Shown one piece after another: positions 48,651 through 59,638 of a DNA stretch of 64,000 nucleotides. The stretch spans positions 310,001 to 374,000 of the forward strand of contig NW_026516672.1 of NCBI RefSeq assembly GCF_025766255.1. The letters are read 5' to 3'. The stretch comes from Zychaea mexicana. Taxonomy: Eukaryota > Mucoromycota > Mucoromycetes > Mucorales > Lichtheimiaceae. A program made the translations under genes and the position numbers. The notes beneath the pieces are model-generated. The model ran no database searches, was not told the DNA's origin, and saw only the letters and a list, made by a program, of their open reading frames with translations. Position 1 is the stretch's first letter. The number at the start of each line of letters is the position of its first letter.

Positions 48651-50549
48651 TTAAGCGGTCGTTTCTTTGGATGCGGCCTGATTTTCGCGTCTCTTGATGG
48701 CAGATGACAGGACTTGGGAACGGAAGGAAAGACCCTTGGTGCGTTCAATGACTTGTTGATATACAGACGTGACAGGCGGGTTCATGATAACAGTGTTCTA
48801 CAATCGCAAAAGGAAGCATGATCAGCCTAATCTTCTCTTTGGACACATTTTGGCCCATGGTTTATCCCATTATTTACCTCTTCGAAATCGATCTTTGCAT
48901 CCACACGCGTATCCCGGATTAAGTTAACGATCCACTTTTCACCCTCTTCTTGGTCCAAGTTCAAAGTCTGCGTCATATCCTTGATGTTGATCTTTTGATG
49001 GATGCGACAGTAGGTTTCCGAGATAAACTGTCGTGCGCTTTCCATGAAATCCTCCTGGATGTCGTTCAAGAAGAAATCGTTGGCAAGGACATCCTCGCAT
49101 TCCTTCAACTTCTTTTGTGCGCCGTCGAAATCAAAGCGGACAAAAAGTGCTTCGACAAACTCGGTGACCGGGTCCCGGTATTCGTATGCCTCCTGTTCGA
49201 TGATCTTGACCAATTCCTTCATTTGTGCCTTTCTGCGTTTGCTCGTCACAACAGCTGCGGCAAGGTAGCGCAGAACCCATGGACATGAGGTCTGGATCGT
49301 GTTGATGTATTGAGGGGCAAAGAACATGTCAATGATGCTGTCGCGACCCTTGGGGTGGTTGAAGACGATGAACAGCGACCAGTGAATCAACCATGTGCGC
49401 TGCTGGAGTTGCTGAAGAGGAGCGACGCCACTCTGTAATGTATTTCACTTTGTTAGATTGTGTATCATATAAACCAGGTACAACCATGTTATGCTTCCAG
49501 AACGAACACTCACCTTGTGATCGATCGTCTCTCTCAACTTTTGCAATTCTTCCAATGCAACATCCCAGTTACCGGTCAGAATTTCTGCAGCCATCTTGCC
49601 CCACGTTGCAGAGAAGCATCGCTCTTCGTTTGTTGACTATATAAAATACAATAGCGCGCGCAATATACATTTAGCGAAAAAAAAAACAATCTACATCGCA
49701 TCCTCTCCTTCAAAGAGATAGATATAATCGTCCATTTTCTCTTCTTACCAGTACACGGTAATGGTACAACATATCGGCAGCACCACCATAGCTACCACAG
49801 TCAAATTCGAACTGACCATTTTCGTAAAGGATATCGATCGTCTCTTCGGTAAACTATATGCACCATTTGTTCCATCCCAAGAATTAAAATCGTATTCTCG
49901 ACAAATTTCAACCCATTGCTCTTTTTGTTTCCCTTTTCTCTATTATTGACCCTCTTACGTTGTAGTTTTCCTTGAGAGTCTGCAAGTTTTGAACCTTATC
50001 CTGACGGAGGACCGAGATCACCTCGGGCTTCTCGAGGACTTGCATGACCTTTTGAACTTCGGCTTGCAACTGCTCCATCTTGGCCAAGACTTGCTGTCTC
50101 TTTGCCGCGATTTCTAGAAAAAATGATAGGAATGTGTGCTATTATTACACCGCGTCTTATCTATCCGTGAAATGTCGAAGGTCCTGTGAATTATGTTTCT
50201 CTGGTTTACGAGGCGTACCCTTGGGCGTTTCGTCTGTGTTGTTGATCTTTTTATGCAAATCGAGAATGAAATCAGCCATGTTGGAGTTACGGAACATTTC
50301 ATATTTGGCCTTGAGCAAATCGTCGACTGCATACAACTAGTAATGTTGCAGAGAACACGTAAAATAATAACACGGGTCAATTTCTCGGTCTAGAAGCTCT
50401 CCATCGATCGTGTATAAATAATGCAGGGAAAACCCAAAAAAAAAAAGGAGGGGTACCTCTTTGACTTCCAAAAATTCCAAAAGAGGGAACACGAGATGGC
50501 GATCCAAGAAAGGGATCATGCGCATCGTTAGGTCATGTTCGGCAGCCAT
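48651..50549 (-). CDS. Translation initiation factor eIF3 subunit e (Int6)
   Basis: Non-catalytic, PCI-domain subunit of eIF3, which binds the 40S ribosome during initiation. Multiple exons on the minus strand. The start ATG at 50549 gives [20 protein letters not shown], matching the family N-terminus, then LLEFLEVKE. Internal blocks: [96 protein letters not shown] and [14 protein letters not shown]. The PCI domain occupies the last third, including [20 protein letters not shown] and VDAKIDFEE. The last exon reads [26 protein letters not shown] and ends at 48651. Length near 440 residues is normal. Confidence 0.94.
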
Positions 50550-50832
50550 GTTGAAGTTTCTTTCGTTTTCCAGGTCGGCGGGGAAAGAGCACGAAAGAGA
50601 GAAAAAAAAAAGTTGAGGTAGTGAAAAAACAAGGACTACCGAAAATGGAAGCAAGCAGTCACCTTCGCCACCGACAGACAGTAAATCATTCATTGACAGC
50701 TTGTGAATTCCTGCATGCAAGCATGAGTTTTCAAATATGATGAACCTCCTCTCTCTCTTTCTTTTTCTTTTCTTCTTAAACTTTTCATAAAGTATTTTTA
50801 CGCTCAGGTGCACACACTGCCATATCTACATC

Positions 50833-51678
50833 ATGTGTGACAACCCTGTTTCGGACGACGCCATCATGGATATATCGACCGATGACAACGACGTCGTTCA
50901 TGCTGCCCCTGCTGCTCTTCCTGCTTCGACGGGTTCTTCCTCCATCAACACAGCAGCCGGTTCTGGCAGCACTGAAGGTGCTGGAATAAATACTGGTGTG
51001 CAATTGAGCGATCTCACCAAAAGCTTCAGCCAGCTACAGTTTGCTCAGAGACATCAGTCAAATGAGGATACCTTCAACGACCATGAAGAACAAGGCAGCA
51101 ACGAAAACCATAGCCTCAAAAGCTACGAGCACTATCATGGAAAGCTCCTGGATTATGAAGAAGTTGTCGAGTACGAAGAAGAAGATGATGACATGGGTGC
51201 CAGCAGTGATGTTAGAATCGAGCAAAACGAGTCTGAAGAATGCAGCAGCGACGATGATGATGATGCCAATTGTAATCCTTACAGCCGCGATAGCTACTCT
51301 ATTGTGTCGCCCTTTGACGATTATGATGATGATTATGATGATGAAGAGGCGATGGATTATGATGACGACGAGGAAACAGACAATGTTGCTGCCATTGTTG
51401 ACGAGGATGACGACCAAGCAACCGTCACGCACACACTCCATCATTTCCAAAGAGCTATCACCAGCGTCAAAATCGCGGTGAAACTTGTCAACCATGCTTC
51501 GGCGCGCCAACGACACGTCTTTAACGGCGATTCCTCGTCTTACGCAATTACTTTACACAGATCTGCTCTTCTTAGTAACCTGCCTATCGAAGAGGTAGCC
51601 GAGGACCGGGACCTGAATGAAGAGGAGTATATTGAAGGAAGAGAATGGGACGATCATGGCGACGAGCGCCATGCTTAG
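50833..51678 (+). CDS. Acidic low-complexity protein, function unknown
   Basis: A single-exon 281-residue frame with ATG at 50833 and a stop at 51676-51678. It begins MCDNPVSDDAIMDISTDD, then an Ala/Ser-rich stretch. The middle is a run of Asp/Glu (DDYDDDYDDEEAMDYDDDEE and similar). The C-terminal part (about residues 200-281) is less biased and more ordered: THTLHHFQRAITSVKIAVKL, RQRHVFNGD, and LSNLPIEEVAED. No family is recognised. Divergent from eIF3e with about 280 nt between starts, so a shared promoter is possible. Acidic stretches like this occur in nuclear histone- or nucleic-acid-adjacent proteins; that is only inference. Confidence 0.55.
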   Translation: MCDNPVSDDAIMDISTDDNDVVHAAPAALPASTGSSSINTAAGSGSTEGAGINTGVQLSDLTKSFSQLQFAQRHQSNEDTFNDHEEQGSNENHSLKSYEHYHGKLLDYEEVVEYEEEDDDMGASSDVRIEQNESEECSSDDDDDANCNPYSRDSYSIVSPFDDYDDDYDDEEAMDYDDDEETDNVAAIVDEDDDQATVTHTLHHFQRAITSVKIAVKLVNHASARQRHVFNGDSSSYAITLHRSALLSNLPIEEVAEDRDLNEEEYIEGREWDDHGDERHA

Positions 51679-52099
51679 GAGGAATACCAAGAATACCCTT
51701 TCTTCATCTTTCTGCATCGTCTGTATAGACCTTGATTTTATTGACTGATGTATAAATATCATTACTTTGCTTGTAAAATTATAAGAAAAACGCTTACAAA
51801 AAATCTTCACAATGCATAATAAAAGATACATACGATATGAGTCTCGTGCTCTCATTTATACAGTTAGTACTATATATATGCTCAATGATTGGCAGCATCA
51901 TTAAACATAGCACTGTAACAGAGGGCAAGAATGGTAGTACTGATATAGTCATTACATTCATCTTTGTATCTGAAGCGTTACCACCACCATACAGGACCAT
52001 AATGTCACTATCAGAACCTTAAACAATAAGCCGGTGGTCTGGTAGTTTCTTCTTGCACCAACAATAGCAGCAACAGTATCGCCAACAAATACAAAATAG
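51679..52099. other. Spacer, no gene
   Basis: AT-rich, no supported frame. Confidence 0.4.
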
Positions 52100-52800
52100 A
52101 TGCCTGTCACGAACAAAAAAAGCAATCTTCAGCAGTACTATGTTTCCTCAACGTGTTATTGCGCGACGCAAGAAGATAATTATTACGACGAGGTGGACGA
52201 AGACGAGGATCGTTACTACTGCAACAATGTCCCCTGTATTATTAAGGCGTATGACAATGAAAATGATGGCCAACAGCAGCAAGAGCAACACGAATATGAT
52301 TACCGAACGTCACCCAACGGCTTATGGGGAGCACAACAGCAATAGCCAACAATATTATCAAAAAAGCTACAGTAGTAGTGCTGTAGAAAACTGTTGCTCT
52401 TACTGCCACAACCCAACATCTCAGCAGATAGAGAAGCCCGATCATGTTCACAATTACGCTGCTAACAATTTTGCTACGACAATACTCGCAGCATTATTGA
52501 AAGAGACGGGCAACAAGGTGGCCCTCAACCGGAAAACAATCGTTGCCATTTCAATGCATGGTACGACTATGAGCCGTCGTCTTTGGGTAGTAATGAGAGC
52601 GGAGAAGAGGAACTGGTGTTGCCACCAACATCAACCGAGCGCTAGTGTAATCGGCCACCGTACTGTAATAACATTTATGGCGCATCATCTTGACTCTACA
52701 CTCCTAACATGTACTATTGTTGCTGCGACGAAGTTTCATACCATCTGGACGCCATAAAGCATATGAAAGCAACGATCTATTTAACAATATACATTAATGA
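52100..52800 (+). pseudogene. Gln/Tyr/Cys-rich coding fragments in shifting frames
   Basis: A frame from 52100 reads MPVTNKKSNLQQYYVSSTCY, acidic and Tyr/Gln-rich, to a stop near 52345. A second frame then has SYSSSAVENCCSYCHNPTSQ and a hydrophobic patch, and a third near the end has MYYCCCDEVSYHLDAIKHMK. The cysteine clusters look protein-like, but no single frame or clean intron set joins them. It may be a broken gene or a chance run of compositional bias. No family recognised. Confidence 0.3.
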
Positions 52801-53717
52801 TAAGGCTACATCAGTGTTGTTGTATATAAACAAAAAGGCTTCATTTGATTGATGACTGACTAGATCTCATCATCACTGCTATCACCGTATTACATTGGAT
52901 CGAGAAGGGAAACAGACCAGCGAAGCTTTGCTAAACAGCGTCTTGATCAGCCAGAAGATTTTGCATGAAATATAATGGATATACTACTTGCCAGTATTTT
53001 CTTTTCTCTTCGGACTCGAATTTGTAATTTGCCTCGAAAAATCATGTGAAAATCCGTAGCACTTTAATACCACGACATTAAGCAGTGGAGAGAGGGCTAC
53101 ATACATAGCAGTTGCACGGGTTAGTGTGAAAATCGAGATCCTCAACAAGAATGAGTGGCGGAACATACGCTGACAAATCGGTCCAAAGGTGTGTAGCCGT
53201 AGTACATGTACCGAACGATTTGGTGAAGATGATAGTTTGTTCCTTTTTGAATTCTGTCCATTGCATAAGTGAAGAAAACGAAATAATAAAACGCGCCTTA
53301 TCAAGTGCTACGGATCAACAAAATTATAGAGACACGTGTCATCGTTGGGGAGCCCGCTATAGAGCATAGGATTCTTCTTCTTCTTCTTCTTCTCTGGGGA
53401 CATAGTGACAAACAGTAGATAAGTGTCGAAACCAAACGATCTACTAAAACCATGTGATTTGATTCGGCGACTCTTCTTGTTTGTCATCATGCAAGACGTC
53501 TCGTTCATTCGAAACTATAATTGACGTTCCGCTGAGCACTTTTTCATTTCCCACGTAGAGTTTTACCTTTTTTTTCCTCCCTCTGACAACGCACTCCTCT
53601 TATGTTACAATAATACTATTACTTGTATCAGTCTAATAATAATAGTAGTAATCTTTATAATAATAATAGCTAATAATCCTGTTTGTATATCACATACACC
53701 TTTTAACTCTAATACAA
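52801..53717. other. Intergenic, promoter side of the methyltransferase gene
   Basis: No gene seen. AT-rich, with a (TTC)n run near 53370-53392 and TAA/AGT-rich runs near 53636-53675. Confidence 0.4.
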
Positions 53718-55545
53718 ATGCGACGAACAAATACCGAAACTCCAAGTTCGCTCCAACGGCGCAAATCGTGGTTCCAGAACTCTACATTCGCTAATTTATT
53801 TACCGGACAACGATCACCACCAAGGCAGCAACGCCAACAACAGCAACAACAACAAGAGGAAGAAGAAGAAGAAAAAGAGGAATTACCAGGACAACAACAC
53901 CAACGTTTTCACCACTCAACACCACCACCACCGCCACCATTACAACGGCACAATCGATCGCGATCGCTCGACGTCACTTATGGTGCCATGAGTAATAATA
54001 GTAGTCCACAAGGTGGTTCGCCGCATAGTAGTCACCATTACCCTTCTCCTGGCAAAATCGTGTCCATTATCCATAGAGCGAAACGTCACGGCTTGAAACG
54101 ATTACCGACAGCGTCGGATCTGCGACAGCTCAATTCGAAATTATCGTCCGGAACGGCGCCATTGCCAGCGAACACGCACGAAAATAGGGCACCGTTAGAC
54201 GCTGCTGCTGCTGCTACTGCTACTGCTACACACCACGGGGAAAGTAGGGCGACACACAGGAATGCGACACAATATCTACTTTCGACGGGGGAGGAAGAAG
54301 CGGAGCGAATCCAATTGAAAAATGATTTAATCAAACTTGCATTTGAAGGGTAAGACCCCATGTTTTTTTTTTGTGGGTGAGATACAACACCAAGGCCAAC
54401 AATAAGGATGAACGTCTATTAACTTGGCTTCCAATTTGGGGGGGGCGGCGGCGGATGCTATTCATTTTAGAGAGTTTGCATTACCCATTGATTTCCACAA
54501 GATCGAGCACGGGCGTGTCCTGGATGTAGGATGTGGACCGGGCCATTGGTGCTTTGACTTGGCCCAAGACTATCCTCGTTTGCATGTGATAGGTGTAGAC
54601 AATGTCAACATGTTTCCCGACCCGAGTTCAGTTCCGGCCAACTGTGAGCTGATCAAGTACAATGTCCTGGACGGCCTGACCCACACGCTGTTCCCAGAAG
54701 CATCCTTTGACTGCATCCACATCCGGTTCATGTGTCTTGCGTTTACAAGGGAACAGTACAGCCAAGTGATCGACGACTGCTGGCGGTTGTTGAAGCCTGG
54801 AGGCTATTTGGAGATCTTGGAGATGGACATGATGGTTTACTCGCCTGGCCCAGCGACTGAGAGATTAAATCTGCAAGGTAAACCAAAAGGGTGTACCAGT
54901 GTGTAGCAGCAACATTTCATCTTGGAAGAAAGGGAGGAGAGGGGGGGGGTGGTGTATAATTTATAAGGACGTGTCTTGAATTTTATTTATTTATTAGTCG
55001 TGGAAGCTGCACGGAGCCGCGGATTGAAACCAAGGCTGGCGCGAGAAATCACTTTGCTGATTCCGAAAAATGCAGTGAACAGGCTCGAAAAGTATCGGTC
55101 GCTTCCTATTGGTATCTGGGGAGGACGACTCGGTGTCCTTATGCGGGAGGATCTATCGCATGTGCTGTCTAACAGTCATGCCGCCGTCAACGAATACAAC
55201 CGGGCCCATGGCAAGTCGGTCGATGAGAAGCTCGACATACAGACATTCCAAAGCCAACTGGCCGTGGCCTTGAAAGAGCTAGAGCAATACCATAGTTATA
55301 GTAATTTCCACATCATCATCGTTCAAAAGCCTGAGGAAGAAAGAGAGCAACGTTCTCCACCACCACCACCACCACCTCCTACTACTACTACTGCTACTAC
55401 TAGTACTAGTACAACCACTACCACCGCCAAAACCAGTACTGCCTCTAAAAAGCAGCACCATCATCATCGGCGCCATCCCCTTCAACACGATGAAGATGAT
55501 TTAATAGCAACACAAAATAGAAAACATCGACGTCCTCCATCCTAA
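53718..55545 (+). CDS. SAM-dependent methyltransferase (class I), fungal
   Basis: Three exons: 53718-54349, 54471-54877 and 54998-55545. Junctions restore FEGEFALPI and NLQVVEAARSRGL. The first 150 residues are disordered with Gln, Glu and Pro runs. The catalytic part begins near ERIQLKNDLIKLAFEG and has the SAM site VLDVGCGPGHWCFDLAQ (motif I), VIGVDNVNMFP, LIKYNVLDG and FDCIHIRFMCLAF (motif II/III region), then WRLLKPGGYLEILEMDM. The tail is Pro/Thr/His-rich. The class I fold is clear; the substrate is not. Many such genes in Mucoromycota lack assigned roles. The N-terminal PSSLQRRKSWF pattern could hold a regulatory site. Length about 527 residues. Confidence 0.88.
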
Positions 55546-55991
55546 TAAGGGGGGGGGGTGGATGGGGGTTGCGGCGGCGGCACAGCTTTTGGTAAAACCA
55601 ATACAACACGGCCATCGTCTTGTACAATGTAATCCCGCGAAAAAAAAAATTATTTCTTTTTTGGTAAACTGTGGATGTACTCCTTATTGAAAAATTGCAA
55701 AGAGAAAGAGATGGCGGTGCAGGGACGTCTGTATGTACGTACGTCTACCATGCCATGATGGCACACACATAGCCTAGAGCACATAGCACATACACTACGC
55801 GCACTTGGTTTTCTCTTTGCGCAACCCCGCAATTTGCTTTTTTTTGCATAAATGTGATGGTATATAAGGAGCCACACGGTCTTTCTCTTTCTTTCTGTTT
55901 CTTCCGTAGCATTTTCCTTCCTCTTCTTTTTCCCCCCCATCTTCCAAACAAAACTCCACCACACGCACCGTCTCCTTATTTTTCGACATTA
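55546..55991. other. Spacer and promoter of the sugar carrier, no gene
   Basis: Contains a G-run near 55549-55557. Pyrimidine-rich before the start at 55992. Confidence 0.45.
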
Positions 55992-58361
55992 ATGACAGCA
56001 GACGCCGACCCAAAGACCCCGCTTCTACAGCAGCAACAGCAACAGCAACAGCAGCATAAACCGCCTGTGAGTCGGCCAAAATACCGACGGCGTCGCTCTT
56101 CATTCGACCCTTCCACGTATAATAGCACAGGCCAGTCATTGCCCTATGTCAAGCCAAACCAACTAGAAACTACAGACCCAGGCCTCGGACTTGCTCAGAT
56201 CCTCGGTCTTACCATTTGCATGGCAGGTGTCCAGTTTACCTGTAAGTCACTACTATTATACACTACTACCACTACTTGGCACTAACATTGGTGGTTTTTA
56301 GGGACGGTGGAATTATCGTGAGTTTTTATTGTGTGTTTGTTGATGAAAAAGGCTAATTTTATTTTCTGCGTAAACCACCGTCTCAATTACAGTTATGGCA
56401 CGCCCTATCTCTTGTCACTGGACTTGTCAAGAGAACTCACAGCTGTCGTGTGGCTTGCAGGCCCACTCTCAGGTCTCATCGTCCAACCCGTGAGTATGAC
56501 AGGGCACACACAGAAAGAAAGAAAGAAAGACACACAAAAAATTGTAATCGTAACCTTTGGAATTTTTCCATAAACACAGTTGATTGGTGCGTTGAGTGAC
56601 AAATGCACTTCCCGTTATGGAAAACGCAGGCCGTTCATTGTTCTCGCCGGGTTCTTGACATGTCTCTCCATGCTGGGCGTTGCTTATGCAAGGGAAATCG
56701 GTCTCTTTGCTTCCAACCTCGCTCATGGAGACTCGTCCGCTGTAAGTTTTTCTCTCTCTATTCTGTTACAGCCGCTGGCTAGCAAAAGAAAGGATTCCGG
56801 GAACAGGTCACATGATCCTTCCCCTGTCTTTCTTTCACCCCCCTCCCCCTAGACAGCGTTCCTCGTCACCTCACATCACCACCCCCCAACCCAACCAACT
56901 ACTACATTTGGGAGATTTAACAAAGAGTGATTGTATGACTGACTGACGTATGTGTATAATCCTCACAGGGTCATACGAATGCGATTATTGTTGCAGTGGC
57001 GTCATTTTACTTTATGGATTTCACTCTAAATGCAGTGCAAGCCATCTGTCGCGCCCTGATCCTCGACATACCGCCGCTATGGCAACAGGAATATGCGAAT
57101 GCTTGGAGTGCTCGGATGAGTAACTCGGCTCAAGTCATTGGCTACTTTGTCGGCTTTATCGACTTGGTCAAGTATGCGCCCTGGCTTGGCGATTCACAAA
57201 TGAAGGGATTCTGCGTGGTTGCCATTGCTGTCTTTTGTATCACATTGGGTGTCACCTGCCTGACAGTGCATGAGAAGCCGTTGGAGCGAGAGGATGATCA
57301 GGAGGACCTGTAAGTATGAAGCAATCGCTGTTGATGGTGGATAGGTGGCTCTAGTTACAGATAAAGATATAGCGTCAGAGATGGAGGGGCTAATACCCTA
57401 CACAATGATAGGCCTTGGTACCATACCATCGTTTATATCTGGCGTGCCTTTACTCGTCTTCCTCGCCCAGTACAAACGCTGTGTAACACGCAGTTCTTTG
57501 CTTGGATGGGATGGTTCCCGTTCTTGTTCTACAGGCAAGTATTTGTCGCTATGGCAGCAAGGGGAGGCTTCTTTGGTATAGTAACGGGTAGTAGTAGTAG
57601 TAGTAGTAGTAATGATCTCTCATATTCACGTATACTCTACGGCATTCTACTGATATAGTACGCAATGGGTATCTGACATTTACTTTGCTACGCACCCGTC
57701 AGACGGTGAGGGTAACTGGACGGAGGGCACCCGAGCAGGCTCCTTTGCCCTCTTGTGCTACTCTGTGGTATCTGTGATTGCCGGGGTTGTGATTCCTGCC
57801 GTCGCTGCCAAGTATGAAAAAGCATGGTTCCTGCGTCTGGACAATATCTACACGGCATCGCACTTGGTGGTAGCGGGAGCGCTGCTTTCGGCTTGGTTTG
57901 TCAGGTCCGTCTCGGCTGCGACCGTGGTGTTGACCATCATGGGTATCCCCTGGGCCATCGTCTTGTGGATCCCGTTCTCCCTCGTCGGCGAATATGTCAG
58001 TTTTGAAGACGAGCGTAGACAGCAAGAACAGATTGCTGCTGCAACTGGCAATAGTAATAACGATGCTGCATCTGCATCTTCGTCTGCTTCCAATAACACG
58101 CCACGTGTATTGGAGGATCAGCAGCAGCAGGAGGATCCCAAGGATGAGTTCGATGCAGGCATGATCCTCGGTGTCCACAACATGTATGTGGTGTTTCCAC
58201 AGTTTGCAGTGGCGATTATCGCTTCGTTCATCTTTGCGGCGACAGACGCGGCCACACCTTCAGATGATGAAGTATCAGGTGTCGCTTCGGTGCTTGCGTT
58301 TGGCGGTCTCATGGCATTGGTCGCAGCTGGATTCAGCCGGTTCATCATACGTGTCAAATAA
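55992..58361 (+). CDS. Sucrose/alpha-glucoside transporter, GPH family (SUT-like)
   Basis: A polytopic H+ symporter of the GPH family, like plant SUTs and fission-yeast Sut1. Multiple exons. The N-terminus is Gln-rich with SLPYVKPNQLETTDPGLGL. TM1 follows in LAQILGLTICMAGVQFT, then WTVELSYGTPYLLSL. SDKCTSRYGKRRPFIVLAG is the conserved loop of the family. After RALILDIPPLWQQEYANAWS and the central loop, an exon holds WRAFTRLPRPVQTLCNTQFF and AWMGWFPFLFY. Its donor is GC (57535, AG|GCAAGT), joining to TQWVSDIYFATHP at 57659. The second half continues to VLAFGGLMALVAAGF and ends at 58359-58361. A low-complexity Gln/Ala loop lies between late TMs. About 580 residues, typical. Sucrose or maltose is likely, but not proven. 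Confidence 0.9.
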
Positions 58362-59407
58362 TCATTATGATTGGGGAGAGTTTATATATAATAATATCAT
58401 AATAGTATACACATTACATCTTTCTCTCTCGGTAGTAGAAGCATTGCTGTTGTTATTGTTGCTGTTTTGGAAACGTGGCACTCCATGTATGTGTGTATTG
58501 TATTGTCTCCACTGTATGTGTGATGATAACTCCTGGAATTGCTCTCCCTCTCTCTCTCTCTCTCTCTCTCTATTACAACACAGCCCTTGGATGTTACACA
58601 GTTGTGCTATATGTTAGGATGCACCTAACATATTCTTCATTGAGGCTTGAAATTGTACATACATACACAGTGTAATAAGTCTTGGTAACAATAGTGAAAT
58701 GCTAGTTGCTGCACCTTTGCTGCTGTCGCTTTCTCTTTCAAACGACGTGAGGACTTGGCGTCATTGTGTCACGCACACAGTTTGTGTTTTGAACCGTGGC
58801 GTTTCTCGTGCGTCTGATGTTTTTCTTTCTTGGGTGGGGGGTTGGGGGTTTAGTGCTACTACGCCTTAACATTCATCTTGCTTGTTGGAACAAGGATAAA
58901 GGGGAGAAGAGTATGTTTCTTGCCCCACGTAAAAAAAAAGAAAGGACAATCTCTAATCACGGGACCACCGGGGGTACAATACACACAAGAGAAAAACCAC
59001 TTGATACACTCTTTAGCTCTTTACTATTCTCACCTCACCCCCCCCCCGCCACTCCATCCGCATTAATCGCATTATTCAACAAGGTAGCCGCTTTTTCCAA
59101 GAACAACTGTTTATGTTTATGCTGGGAAAGCGGTAGAAAATCTCAATGGTTCTGACATTGCCACTGCCTGCCTGGACTCACACTCTTGGCCTAGGCTCGG
59201 GGAGGAGGGGGGGGGACGGTGGGAATACAATACTGGGCGGTAGAACATGTGCACACAAGAGAGCCTTTTAGCAACTTGTCGTTATAGTGGAGCCAAGTGC
59301 CGATCTACCTCCACTGGCCAACGGTAATAAGCTCGGTAAGGTAGCTCGCATATGTAATACCCACTCCTCTTTTCTTCTAACTCACCACCCCCCCCCCCAA
59401 AACAGGC

Positions 59408-59447
<40 letters not shown>

Positions 59448-59638
59448 CCATATATAATCTATTCTTTCCCTTTTTCTCTCTTCCTGATTTTATTCTCACT
59501 CTTCTTTCTTCTTCTTGTTCTTCTTCTTCTTCTCTGTGGCATTCCCTCCATTTTACCAGCCAACCGACATTGTGACACCCTCACACGCCAGCCTACCTAC
59601 CCATTGACCGAATTAAACCCCCCCCCTGTTTGTCTGCC
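58362..59638. other. Spacer with possible 5' exons of the phosphodiesterase gene
   Basis: The 5' part is intergenic. Between 59288 and 59335 a stretch reading EPSADLPPLANGNKL is bounded by AG and GT and could be an upstream PDE exon. From 59560 a second stretch (TRQPTYPLTELNPPP) continues it into a C9 run near 59618-59626. Confidence 0.35.
59407..59449. repeat. (AGT)n microsatellite
   Basis: About 14 tandem AGT units, probably within an intron of the phosphodiesterase gene. A shorter (TAG)n run lies in the SUT intron at about 57588-57612. Confidence 0.9.

Noticed and set aside
51058..51516. Long hydrophobic minus-strand frame
   Set aside because: It is the antisense of GAT/GAC/GAA-rich codons of the acidic protein; Ile/Val runs are an artefact.
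55279..55488. Gly/Ser/Trp-rich minus-strand frame
   Set aside because: Antisense of the Pro/Thr-rich tail of the methyltransferase.
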